Positions 52,942 through 61,393 of a DNA stretch of 64,000 bases are shown piece by piece. Location of the stretch: assembly GCF_030244015.1 (NCBI RefSeq), contig NZ_JASSYX010000004.1, positions 62,001-126,000 of the forward strand. The letters run 5' to 3'. The stretch is from Pedobacter ginsengisoli. Its GTDB lineage: Bacteria > Bacteroidota > Bacteroidia > Sphingobacteriales > Sphingobacteriaceae. Numbering within the stretch: the first letter of the stretch is position 1; each line of letters begins with the position of its first letter. The position numbers and the translations under genes were made by a program. Below the pieces are notes generated by a model. The model saw only the letters and a program-made list of their open reading frames with translations, did no database searches and was not told the DNA's origin.

Positions 52942-53496
52942 TCAGTCTTTGAGTTCTTTCCTGAGCACTTTCAGGGCGTCATAAACGGTATTATATGCTG
53001 TCTTAATGGTTTGCTGGGTTTGCTCGGCTATCTGTTCGTAGCTGAGGCCGTCAAAGAACTTTAAATGGATCAATTGTTTTTGCCTGAAGGTCAGTTTTTC
53101 TAAGGCACTCTTTAGTTTATACCTTACCAACTCGTCAGTTTGGACTTTTACAATGAATTCTTCATAGGACATCTCCATCCATTCTCCTTCAGCTCCAGCA
53201 TTTTGGAGTGCATCGCTGATCTTGCGTTTCCGTTCGAGCATGCGCAGGATCTTCCTTTTCAGAAAGGTTCGCAGGTAGGCGGGTACATTGTCAACCCGGT
53301 CCAATTGTTCTCTTTTTTGCCAGATGGTGATAAAGACCTGGTCTGTTGCTTCACCTGATGTTTCGGCATCACCGCAGACCCGGATGCCGAAATTGACAAG
53401 CTCATAGTAAAGTGCTTTATAAAGATCGAAAAATGCGTCTCTATCGCCTGTACGTATGCGTTCCCACAATAAATGATGTACAAGCTTATTGTCCAT
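52942..53496 (-). CDS. ECF RNA polymerase sigma-70 factor
   Basis: A 184-aa extracytoplasmic-function sigma factor. Region 2 is at about 20-90 (GDRDAFFDLYKALYYELVNF, then DQVFITIWQKREQLDRVDNV) and region 4 at about 125-180 (TFRQKQLIHLKFFDGLSYEQ, a helix-turn-helix). It is expected to drive the susC-susD genes downstream and possibly itself when FecR releases it. It is encoded first in the locus, before fecR. Confidence 0.94.
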   Translation of the reverse strand: MDNKLVHHLLWERIRTGDRDAFFDLYKALYYELVNFGIRVCGDAETSGEATDQVFITIWQKREQLDRVDNVPAYLRTFLKRKILRMLERKRKISDALQNAGAEGEWMEMSYEEFIVKVQTDELVRYKLKSALEKLTFRQKQLIHLKFFDGLSYEQIAEQTQQTIKTAYNTVYDALKVLRKELKD

Positions 53497-53587
53497 TGGT
53501 TTGGTTTAGGTTATCGCAATGTTAAGAAAATCTGCGGATAAAATTACTATCTGCCGAATTCGTATGCCAATAGCCTGCCCCGTGCTA

Positions 53588-54865
53588 TTATTTTTTATCA
53601 TAGCGCCGTACACGCAGCGCCGCCTGTTCTTTATGCCCCATGAATCCTTCAATTTCACACAAGCGCATGGCATATTTCCCGATTTCGGCACTTGCCTCTG
53701 GTGTGCAGCGCTGGTAAGTGCAGTTTTTCAAAAATTTACCGACCCAAAGCCCGCCCGTATATCTGGCCGCCTTCATGGTGGGAAGGGTATGATTGGTGCC
53801 AATGACCTTGTCCCCATAAGCGACATTGGTCTCCGGTCCTAGAAATAATGCACCATAATTGGTCATTCTGGCCAGAAAAACATTTGGCTCCCTGGTGAGT
53901 ACTTCAACGTGTTCATAGGCTAATTTATCCGCCTCTGCTATGGCTTCATCTTCACTTTCAACCAGGATAATGGCACCGTTGTCTCTCCAGGCCACCCCGG
54001 CAATGTCTGCTGTAGGCAGGGTTTCAAGCTGGCGCTCTATTTCTTTAATGGTTTCATGTGCCAGTTTTTCTGAAGTGGTGATCAATACTCCAGGTGATGT
54101 CGGTCCGTGCTCGGCCTGACCCAGCAGGTCGCAGGCAACCATTTCTGCATCTGCCGTTTCATCTGCAATCACCAGGATCTCTGTTGGTCCCGCAAACAGA
54201 TCAATTCCTACCCTTCCGTAAAGCTGACGTTTTGCCTCGGCTACAAAAGCATTACCCGGACCAACAATGATGTCTACCGGCAGAATGGTCTCTGTACCAA
54301 TGGCCATTGCAGTCATGGCCTGAATGCCGCCAAGTATGTAAATTTCATCGGCACCTGCGAGGAACATTGCCGCAACGGTAGCCGCCGGTATCTTTCCGTG
54401 TATGGCCGGAGTACAGGCGATCACCCTTTTAACACCTGCAACCTTGGCGGTGAGGATGCTCATGTGCGCAGAGGCCACCATCGGGTATCTCCCACCCGGA
54501 ATATAACACCCCGCACTGTTGATCGGGATATTCTTGTGCCCGAGAAAAACGCCGGGCCTGGTCTCTACTTCAATATCTGTAATGGATGCCCTCTGCTTTT
54601 CAGCAAAAAAACGGATCTGTTCCTGGGCAAATTTAATGTCCTCGATGACCTGTTTTGGCAGGGAGCTTACGATTTCGCTGATCTCTGATTCGCTCAAACG
54701 AAAGGAAACGGGAGACCATTTGTCAAATTGTTCTGACAGCTTTCTGACTGCGGCATCTCCCTGCGTTTCTATATCCCTGATGATGCGGCTAACGGTTTCT
54801 CTGATTTCCGAGTCTGCTTCTTTAAGTTCGATTTCGCTTTTTCCTGTTTTTATAAATCTAGCCAT
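53588..54865 (-). CDS. HisD-family dehydrogenase, probably HpsN-like rather than histidinol dehydrogenase
   Basis: A 425-aa zinc- and NAD-dependent dehydrogenase of the histidinol dehydrogenase family. The expected zinc and catalytic residues are all present: Q250 and H253 in GQAEHGP, E318-H319 in LAYEHVEV, D352 in YGDKVIG and H411 in FMGHKEQ. However the C-terminal block GTNHTLPTMKAARYTGGLWV resembles HpsN-type dehydrogenases (sulfopropanediol) rather than biosynthetic HisD. No other his gene is nearby. It overlaps the upstream sialidase-fold gene by eight bases, so the two are coupled. ATG 54865 (MARFIKTGKS) is preferred over 54925. The true substrate is unknown. Confidence 0.8.
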   Translation of the reverse strand: MARFIKTGKSEIELKEADSEIRETVSRIIRDIETQGDAAVRKLSEQFDKWSPVSFRLSESEISEIVSSLPKQVIEDIKFAQEQIRFFAEKQRASITDIEVETRPGVFLGHKNIPINSAGCYIPGGRYPMVASAHMSILTAKVAGVKRVIACTPAIHGKIPAATVAAMFLAGADEIYILGGIQAMTAMAIGTETILPVDIIVGPGNAFVAEAKRQLYGRVGIDLFAGPTEILVIADETADAEMVACDLLGQAEHGPTSPGVLITTSEKLAHETIKEIERQLETLPTADIAGVAWRDNGAIILVESEDEAIAEADKLAYEHVEVLTREPNVFLARMTNYGALFLGPETNVAYGDKVIGTNHTLPTMKAARYTGGLWVGKFLKNCTYQRCTPEASAEIGKYAMRLCEIEGFMGHKEQAALRVRRYDKK

Positions 54866-56018
54866 GATAATTTTTGTCCAAATTTCGGTTTCTGTGAAGG
54901 AGACTGGTACTACTTTTCTCTCCATTAGTGGTATTATTGTATAAAATTCCGGAGTTTGCCTGCGAATTCGAAAGTTTACGCAATGGAATTTTAGCTAGGT
55001 AAATGCTCGTTTTTCCTTCATGACTGGAGTAATATGATGTCCACAGTTCATTTTTTACGATCAGCATTCCCGGATAGCTGGTATCGCCCGAGCTCGGCAA
55101 TTTTAAGGTTTTAAGTATTTTGCCTTTGAGGTCTGTAACATAAAGCCCGGTAGAGGGGCCCTCATCATATATCCTGGTCCCGATAAGCAGTCTTGTTTGA
55201 TTAAAAAATATGAAATTAGGGCCGCCAAGCCTGTAGTCCAGTTTGGTATAGGTCCATTGTTTGTACGGTGGCATACTTTCTGCAAGTACTCCCATCCTGT
55301 CGCCGGCTTCTCTTCTGATCAGAATGCGCATCTTTCCTTCATGATCAAAGCGGATGGTTGATTCATTTGGCAGGTCATAGACCTCCAGCTTCTTTATATT
55401 TTTGAAGTTTATGCCATCAGTGGTTTTCATCAGATAAGGAACCCAGGCGTCTTTGTTTAGGGTTGTCCGGTCTTTCGCGTTTTCCTTTAGCTGGTAATTG
55501 ACGCCGTATCCTACTCCTTTGTACCAGGTGACCCGCCATATCCAGTCCTGGACCGGATGGATGGCTGGATCGAGAACACATTTTACGGGTGTCGAAAAGT
55601 TCGTGCCGTTCTGATCAGAGAAGGCACTCATTGGTACCATCACTGTTGGAACGCCATTCTGAAATACCGCACCGGCCAGGGTGACCATCAGCTTGTTGTC
55701 GGGTGTGATCGAAAGCTTGGGGTCACGCAGATCGAGGTTGTCAATTTCCAGCAAGGCTATGCTTTCCCATTTTGATCCGTCTTTTGACTTGAGTACCCGG
55801 ATCTTTCCGCTGCTTCCGGCGGCAACATGACTTTCACCTTCTCTGAATGAACAATAAAATGCACGCTTAAACTGCATGAGATCGGTGAAGGCCTGGTGGC
55901 CGCCCTTGTCCCAGATTTTTGTTACAGTCACCGTGTCCTTATATTTTAATTCAGCCGCTTTTACACAGTCAGAACTATACAGATGAAGAAAGAAGAAGAT
56001 GAAAAGATATTTTGCCAT
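54858..56018 (-). CDS. Exported sialidase-fold (BNR-like propeller) protein
   Basis: A 386-aa protein from ATG 56018 with an N-terminal signal (FIFFFLHLYSSDCVKA). The rest looks like a sialidase-type beta-propeller with degenerate Asp-boxes: SKDGSKWES near residue 75 and TTDGINFKN near 205. FREGESH and STIRFDHEGKMRILIRREAG recall exo-alpha-sialidase families. The canonical R-I-P motif and three clear Asp-boxes are absent, so enzymatic activity is uncertain. It is co-transcribed with the HisD-like gene, which it overlaps by eight bases. An upstream in-frame ATG at 56087 gives a longer but less signal-like N-terminus. Confidence 0.7.
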   Translation of the reverse strand: MAKYLFIFFFLHLYSSDCVKAAELKYKDTVTVTKIWDKGGHQAFTDLMQFKRAFYCSFREGESHVAAGSSGKIRVLKSKDGSKWESIALLEIDNLDLRDPKLSITPDNKLMVTLAGAVFQNGVPTVMVPMSAFSDQNGTNFSTPVKCVLDPAIHPVQDWIWRVTWYKGVGYGVNYQLKENAKDRTTLNKDAWVPYLMKTTDGINFKNIKKLEVYDLPNESTIRFDHEGKMRILIRREAGDRMGVLAESMPPYKQWTYTKLDYRLGGPNFIFFNQTRLLIGTRIYDEGPSTGLYVTDLKGKILKTLKLPSSGDTSYPGMLIVKNELWTSYYSSHEGKTSIYLAKIPLRKLSNSQANSGILYNNTTNGEKSSTSLLHRNRNLDKNYHG

Positions 56019-56187
56019 GATCAAATTTATTGCGGCATTTTCAGAAACAACGCTACGATCTTTTACATTCATAATACTTTTATTCATTTGCCCCGAATTA
56101 AATCTGCATTCCGTTTGCTAAAAGCTTTGCTGATGATTAAAATGATGATTATATTTAATTCTTAAATATTTCATTTTAATCTTTGTT

Positions 56188-56691
56188 ATGAAACACACTT
56201 ATACTTTTCTGCTGCTTTTGTTATTTATTGGCCTGTTGCCGAAAACTTATGCCCAGACACAGCCCAAAGGTTCTGTTGCTGACATTGCTTTTATCCAGGG
56301 ACAATGGAAAGCAATTACCCCCGGGGGGCAATCTATCGAAGGCGTCTGGCTGGCACCGGAAGGCGAAAATATACTTGGTTTCATGCGCATGATGAAGGGT
56401 GGTAAGGCGGACCTCTATGAAATACTGGCATACGAACAATCTGAACAGGGACTGATCTCCATGGTAAAACACTTTCAACCAGGTTTGATCGGAGTGGAAG
56501 AAAAAGACAAGCAAGACCGCTATATTTTTGTGGAAGCTGCCAAGGACCGTGCGATTTTCCAGAAAGAAGGTGGTGGCCTGCGCATTTTATATGAAAAACG
56601 CTCTGCCAATCAATTTGTTATTGCCAGGGGCAATGAGGAGAATGGCAAATGGGTATACAAGGATCTGTTTGTATTTAACCGCTTAAAATAG
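56188..56691 (+). CDS. DUF6265-like exported protein
   Basis: A 167-aa protein with a signal peptide (1-22, ending TYAQ) and one domain with the pattern W.......G.S.EG.W..P.G....G (FIQGQWKAITPGGQSIEGVW) and a hydrophobic C-terminus (YKDLFVFNRLK). This matches DUF6265-type lipocalin-like proteins. No function is established. It is divergent from the sialidase-fold gene. Confidence 0.75.
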   Translation: MKHTYTFLLLLLFIGLLPKTYAQTQPKGSVADIAFIQGQWKAITPGGQSIEGVWLAPEGENILGFMRMMKGGKADLYEILAYEQSEQGLISMVKHFQPGLIGVEEKDKQDRYIFVEAAKDRAIFQKEGGGLRILYEKRSANQFVIARGNEENGKWVYKDLFVFNRLK

Positions 56692-57035
56692 CAATAGCTG
56701 CCTATAAGGCTCTTTTCCCTTATTGTTACTTTTGTGATAGTATATCTGATTGTACTTGTCATGGGTGCAGGTAGGAGGTTCTGACATAGTTGTATAACCC
56801 AGGGGATCATGCAACCCCCTAGCAACCCCCTGGCAAAGGTTGAGAAGTGGTTATAAAGATATAGCAGCATATAGGTATCAGAAGTAGGTGCGAAAGCTTT
56901 TTTCCCGCACCTTGTCCATATCCGCAGGCTCGGCACGGCAGTCTCTTAAAGCATCGTCTTACTCATGTAAGATTTTTGAAATTGTTACATTTATGAATAA
57001 ATAAGTACTAAATTGGTCATTATTCAATCGTCAAA
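56692..57035. other. 344-bp intergenic region with palindromic repeats
   Basis: No gene is supported. It contains the 11-bp-repeat palindrome described separately (56777-56883). There is also a 7-bp hairpin, AGGTGCG (56886-56892) with CGCACCT (56906-56912), whose loop carries six T. The rest is AT-rich leader of the 73-aa gene. Confidence 0.6.
56777..56883. repeat. Imperfect palindrome with 11-bp direct repeats (GCAACCCCCTA/G)
   Basis: GCAACCCCCTA (56811-56821) and GCAACCCCCTG (56822-56832) are tandem, followed by GCAAAGGTTGA at the same 11-base phase. Nested pairs surround them: CCAGGGG (56799-56805) with CCCCTGG (56827-56833), TATAACC (56793-56799) with GGTTATA (56849-56855), and TTCTGA (56779-56784) with TCAGAA (56878-56883). 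The first two pairs share base 56799. The 11-bp period is the same as in the 22808-22974 array although the sequence differs. Function unknown. Confidence 0.6.
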
Positions 57036-57257
57036 ATGGATTACAAAATCAAGTTGTCAGACGGCACTACCCAGATCGTTAAAATCTTTGCCACTACGTA
57101 TAAAAAGCTTAAAGTATGGAAGCTTAATTTTAACAACGGAAAAGAGATCATGCTCTATAAAGTTGGCTCAGAATGGCTTCAACGTACGGAAGATTATCTG
57201 GAGCAGTGTTACGTGGTTGCCATCGGCGCGTATATTGACGGTCTGGAACAGGCTTGA
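57036..57257 (+). CDS. Small hypothetical protein (73 aa)
   Basis: A 73-aa protein without signal or membrane segment, with alternating beta-strand pattern (YKIKLSDGTTQIVKIFAT, LKVWKLNFNNGKEIMLYKVG). I recognise no family. It lies 22 bases before the start I chose for the HEXXH membrane protein, on the same strand, so they may be co-transcribed. Confidence 0.6.
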   Translation: MDYKIKLSDGTTQIVKIFATTYKKLKVWKLNFNNGKEIMLYKVGSEWLQRTEDYLEQCYVVAIGAYIDGLEQA

Positions 57258-57279
57258 TTAAACCTACTTATTGTATACG

Positions 57280-57618
57280 ATGAGATACTGGATTATTGTC
57301 ATCAGCAAATTACCCGCGACGGCAATGGCGGTATATCCATTTATGATTTTCAAAAACCAGAAGGCAAGTGTCATCAGCCGGATCATCCGGCATGAACTCA
57401 TCCATTTTCACCAGCAGCTGGAACTCTTGGTCTTGCCTTTTTATGTGCTTTATTTCTTAAACTATCTGTTCAACCTGCTCATCTACCGGGATCATGATAA
57501 AGCCTACCGCAATATTTGTTTTGAAGTGGAGGCTTATGCGAATGACGACAACCCGGATTACCTGCTTCAAAGAAAGATGTTTGCCTGGATCAGGCGTCGA
57601 CCGAAAAAAGTGGATTAA
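57280..57618 (+). CDS. Small membrane protein with HEXXH motif (putative metallopeptidase-like)
   Basis: A 112-aa protein with one hydrophobic region (VLPFYVLYFLNYLFNLLIY, about residues 52-70). It carries HELIH in IIRHELIHFHQQLELL at about residues 37-41, and a possible third ligand in CFEVEAYAND near 88. HEXXH plus a downstream glutamate is the zincin pattern, but the protein is much smaller than a typical peptidase. ATG 57280 is preferred over TTG 57271. Function unknown; small Bacteroidota proteins of this type exist but are not characterised as far as I know. Confidence 0.65.
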   Translation: MRYWIIVISKLPATAMAVYPFMIFKNQKASVISRIIRHELIHFHQQLELLVLPFYVLYFLNYLFNLLIYRDHDKAYRNICFEVEAYANDDNPDYLLQRKMFAWIRRRPKKVD

Positions 57619-57830
57619 ATATTGGGTATCACTGGCACTAAATATTTCATTAGGATGGCAGCTTTGCCGAATTATATCCAGATTATGAATGCATAAAAAA
57701 CTCTAAATAAAGGGCTTATTGTACTTTATCAGATAAATAATTTGGCGATACCAAAAATACTTGCCATTTTGCTATGTACTACATAAGTAATTAGGAACTA
57801 TCGTTATCAAAATAATCAAACACGTTGACC

Positions 57831-59477
57831 TTGAAAGCTATAAGAAGAATTTTTAACCTTAATATTTTATGTTGTCTGATGCCTGTAATCCTGGTGGCAC
57901 AGGCAAATCAAGCTACACAAAAGAAATACAGAATCCCCCTGGTCATAGGAAAAGAGAATAATACTGTATTACATATTAAAATTGATCTTAAAGAGACTGC
58001 TACCTTACAGGAGGTTGATATTCTGACCACGGGAACAGTATCGCTGGATGCTATCAAAAGTGTTAAACTGCTTGCCAGCAGAGATTCAATGGCCATAGAC
58101 ATAATAAAAAATAAAGAACCTATAACATTATTTGCGGAAACCGGGAGCATAAAAGAAAGTAATACTTTCACAGGGGCATTGCCTCTTCAAAAAGGTACTA
58201 CATACCTTCGGCTGGCCCTTACCTTAAAGGAATCTGCTGACGCCGGCGCATTTTTAAATATAAATGCAACCAGCGTGAAACTAAACACCGGTCGGTTGGA
58301 AATAGCACCTGATAATTACAGCAATCGGCTGGGTATTGCTTTGAGGCAGCATACGCAGGACAATGTGCATACTTACCGGATTCCAGGCCTTGCAACAGCT
58401 AGTGATGGTACTTTACTGGCAACTTACGACGTCCGTTATGATGGTGAAAGAGATCTGCAGGGAAACATAGATATCGGTCTGTCCAGAAGCACTGATAAAG
58501 GTAAAACATGGCAGCCTATGCAAATTGTAATGGATATGGGAACCTGGGGTGACCTTCCCGAAAAATTTAATGGAGTTTCTGATGCAAATATCCTGGTTGA
58601 TAAAAATACCGGAACCATTTTTATAGCAGGTCTTTGGATGTATGGTGTGATTAATGACCAAGGCAAATGGGTAGAGGGCCTGAACGAAGAAAGTAAGGAC
58701 TGGAACCATCAATGGATAACTAAAGGCTCACAGCCGGGATTTGGTGTTAAGCAAACCGCTCAGTTCCTGATCGTAAAAAGTACTGACAACGGCAAGACCT
58801 GGGGCAAACCAATAAATCTGACCAAAATGTGTAAACAGGAAGAATGGTGGCTATGGGCCCCTGCACCCGGACAGGGAATCACCTTAAAGGACGGCACGCT
58901 CATATTTCCTACGCAGGGAAGGGATGCTGAAGGGAAACCTTTTTCCAATATTACTTTTAGCAAAGATGGTGGCAATACCTGGAAAACAAGTAAAGCCGCA
59001 GCCCAGGAAGCAACTACTGAAAACATGGTTGTGGAACTTACTGATGGTACTTTAATGTTAAACATGCGTTCGAATGCCAACAGCCATGATACTACCAGCA
59101 CCAATGGAAGAGCCATTGCAATAACCAAAAATCTCGGGAAAGATTGGACCATACACGCCACATCGCATAATGCCTTGCCAGAGCCAACTTGTATGGCCAG
59201 TGTCATCAGGCATGATTTTATACAGAACGGACAAAAAAAATCTGTATTACTCTTTTCTAATCCTGATTCTAAAACGACACGTAAAAATATAACCATTAAA
59301 GTAAGTTATGATGACGGCAAGACGTGGCCCGCAGATAAAAAGATTCTGTTGGATGAAGGCAAAAGCAGGGGATATTCCTGCTTGACCAGTGTAGATAATA
59401 ATACCATCGGAATTTTATATGAAAGCAGTCAGGCCGATATGGTATTTCAGACTGTAAAAATAAATGAACTGCTCTGA
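57831..59477 (+). CDS. Exo-alpha-sialidase, glycoside hydrolase family 33
   Basis: A protein of about 548 aa that removes terminal sialic acid. Residue numbers below count from TTG 57825; TTG 57831 gives a cleaner signal peptide (MKAIRRIFNLN..VAQA), so the N-terminus is uncertain by two residues. An N-terminal beta domain (about 33-160) precedes the six-bladed sialidase propeller. The YRIP motif is at 184-187, and Asp-boxes are STDKGKTW (222-229), STDNGKTW (319-326), SKDGGNTW (379-386) and a final SYDDGKTW (494-501). Likely arginine triad R185, R415 and R486, with Y517 in YSCLT as nucleophile region. It is convergent with a SusD/SusC pair. Confidence 0.92.
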   Translation: MKAIRRIFNLNILCCLMPVILVAQANQATQKKYRIPLVIGKENNTVLHIKIDLKETATLQEVDILTTGTVSLDAIKSVKLLASRDSMAIDIIKNKEPITLFAETGSIKESNTFTGALPLQKGTTYLRLALTLKESADAGAFLNINATSVKLNTGRLEIAPDNYSNRLGIALRQHTQDNVHTYRIPGLATASDGTLLATYDVRYDGERDLQGNIDIGLSRSTDKGKTWQPMQIVMDMGTWGDLPEKFNGVSDANILVDKNTGTIFIAGLWMYGVINDQGKWVEGLNEESKDWNHQWITKGSQPGFGVKQTAQFLIVKSTDNGKTWGKPINLTKMCKQEEWWLWAPAPGQGITLKDGTLIFPTQGRDAEGKPFSNITFSKDGGNTWKTSKAAAQEATTENMVVELTDGTLMLNMRSNANSHDTTSTNGRAIAITKNLGKDWTIHATSHNALPEPTCMASVIRHDFIQNGQKKSVLLFSNPDSKTTRKNITIKVSYDDGKTWPADKKILLDEGKSRGYSCLTSVDNNTIGILYESSQADMVFQTVKINELL

Positions 59478-59577
59478 CCAGTTCAGCTAGAAACAAATCA
59501 TAAAGAATGTTTCACGTCCAAGATTGCAAAATTGGTTAAAGAAAATGGAACGGGGGATTGTAAAAGCAATCCAGTAT

Positions 59578-59618
59578 TTTATGTGTATTGTCTGGTATCA
59601 ACAGACAATACACATAAA
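59578..59618. terminator. 17-bp perfect hairpin between convergent sialidase and SusD genes
   Basis: The 17-base arm 59578-59594 pairs perfectly with 59602-59618 around a 7-nt loop (GTATCAA). The arm ends are AT-rich (TTTAT / ATAAA). It sits between the two stops, so it is probably a bidirectional terminator, though no long T-run follows. Confidence 0.7.
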
Positions 59619-59622
59619 TACA

Positions 59623-61365
59623 TTACCAACCAGGGTTTTGAGTCAATACTCCTGAAGGATACAAGCCAATCTGGCTTGGAGGAATTGGGTAGAGATAATT
59701 TTTACGTTCATCAAACTGCCTTACAAATGTCAAGCCTTTATAAGGTTCAATAAAGCCTTCAGCGTTAGTTCTGGCAAAAGGTTGATTTACAGCCGCCGGA
59801 TAAACTAAAGGATTGAATTTTGCACCCAAAGGTGTTTGTGCTAGAAATTGTCCGGTTTTCCATCTCATGAGATCATCTCTTCTCATTCCTTCAGCCCCAA
59901 GCTCTACTCTTCTCTCTCTGCGTATTTCATCCAGAAGTACTGAAATTGCCGGGACTTCCACAATGCTACCATCAAAATCAGAATCAGGGTCGCGCACTAA
60001 ATTTCCTATCATCATGTGTGGCATTCCTACTCTATCTCTTAATTTATTTATTGATAAATCTAAATCACCTTGAGTAAGTGTTCCCAGTTCTGCCTTGGCT
60101 TCCGCATATATTAAATAAATTTCTCCTAAACGAAATATTGGCACGCCGTCGCCTGCAGCATCCGGCACCTGTAGTGCCCTATCAGTTTTACTAAACTTTT
60201 TTATACCATATCCAGTTGGAAAATTAGCGTTTAAAGGCGGCACAAATCCATTGTCTTCATTAAAATACATATCGGGACTGGCCAATACCAAATCTTTTTT
60301 ATTCCATATCGACTGGGTCATTCTTGGATCTCTATTTTCCATTTCGTCCTCTATGTGGTCATAATCCTTTGTTTTGTCAAATAAGGGGCTCAACGAAATT
60401 GGAAGTCCATCCTTGCAAAGAAAGTCATCCGCAAATGATTTAGAAAAACCTGTCATTGCCTGCCCAACGATAAAGCGTTGAGACCAGCTTGTAACACCCA
60501 AAGCAGTAGAAAAAGTTCTTGACAGGATTGTTTCAGTGCTCGTTGCCGGTTGTGCCAAAGCAAAATAATTATAAAAACTTTTCGAAGGGCCTCCTTCAGT
60601 ATGGAGAACATATGGGGCTTTCATTATCGCTTCAGCCGACTTTACAGCCTGGTTAAGCAAGTCACCTGCTGGTGCTGTGGTTTTATGGTATTTTCTGTAA
60701 GTCCCTTCAAACAAGGCAACTCGTGCTTTAAGGGCATGCGCAACATAAACGTCTATATACTCCTTATTGCCAACTTGTTGTGGCAGGCCGGCAATAGCGG
60801 CATCTAAATCGGCAATAATGTTGGCAACTACAGTTGCTCTGGGATCTCTTGGTTTATAAATTTCGGGGTCTGTTTCTGCATGAGCTTTATCAAACCAAGG
60901 TACATCTCCGTACTTTCTAACCTTATCAAAATAGAGAAGAGCTCTAAAAAAACGGCCTTCAGCTCTCCAACGAGTTTTTGCGGCATCAGTTAATGAAGAG
61001 GTTTCCAATTTGTCGAGGAAATAATTCACTGTTCTTATATTAGCAAAATTCCAGCCCCCGCCTCCGTAATCCGGAGGATTGTCATTAACAGTATTGGTCC
61101 CATGAGCAAAAATATTACCGTTTCCACTGGCAATTTGATTATCGCTATCGTTATCTGCAGTCCAGACAAAATCACTAAAACCACGGCCTTCCTTAGGAAA
61201 GTAATCATAAAACTGGTTAGAATAAACTCTAAAGTCGCTTTCAGAAGTAAAGAAGTTTACTGCTGTGACGTCACTTTCCGGTGTTAAATCCAATACTTTA
61301 GTGCATGAACTTAAGGCGAGTACCAATAAGAGCATCCATTGATATTTATATACGTATTTTTCCAT
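59623..61365 (-). CDS. SusD/RagB family outer membrane lipoprotein
   Basis: A 580-aa lipoprotein from ATG 61365 (MEKYVYKYQW), lipobox LSSC with Cys21. It is the classical RagB/SusD type: LDLTPESDVTAVNFFTSESD at the N-terminus, AEGRFFRALLYFDKVRKYGDVPWFD near 150, LGEIYLIYAEAKAELG near 425, and IRRERRVELGAEGMRRDDLMR near 495. It captures a glycan for the SusC channel encoded just upstream (29-base gap). The convergent GH33 sialidase suggests sialylated glycans as ligands (inference). Confidence 0.93.
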   Translation of the reverse strand: MEKYVYKYQWMLLLVLALSSCTKVLDLTPESDVTAVNFFTSESDFRVYSNQFYDYFPKEGRGFSDFVWTADNDSDNQIASGNGNIFAHGTNTVNDNPPDYGGGGWNFANIRTVNYFLDKLETSSLTDAAKTRWRAEGRFFRALLYFDKVRKYGDVPWFDKAHAETDPEIYKPRDPRATVVANIIADLDAAIAGLPQQVGNKEYIDVYVAHALKARVALFEGTYRKYHKTTAPAGDLLNQAVKSAEAIMKAPYVLHTEGGPSKSFYNYFALAQPATSTETILSRTFSTALGVTSWSQRFIVGQAMTGFSKSFADDFLCKDGLPISLSPLFDKTKDYDHIEDEMENRDPRMTQSIWNKKDLVLASPDMYFNEDNGFVPPLNANFPTGYGIKKFSKTDRALQVPDAAGDGVPIFRLGEIYLIYAEAKAELGTLTQGDLDLSINKLRDRVGMPHMMIGNLVRDPDSDFDGSIVEVPAISVLLDEIRRERRVELGAEGMRRDDLMRWKTGQFLAQTPLGAKFNPLVYPAAVNQPFARTNAEGFIEPYKGLTFVRQFDERKNYLYPIPPSQIGLYPSGVLTQNPGW

Positions 61366-61393
61366 TTTATTTATTTTTAAATGCAAATCCATT

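Noticed and set aside
54107..54688. A 193-aa open frame on the plus strand
   Set aside because: It is antisense to the HisD-like gene, which has all catalytic residues intact.
53588..54865. Assignment as hisD of histidine biosynthesis
   Set aside because: No other his genes are present, the partner gene is a sialidase-fold protein, and the C-terminal block looks HpsN-like.
59532..59753. A 73-aa open frame on the plus strand
   Set aside because: It spans the intergenic hairpin and the end of the SusD gene; composition and position suggest chance.
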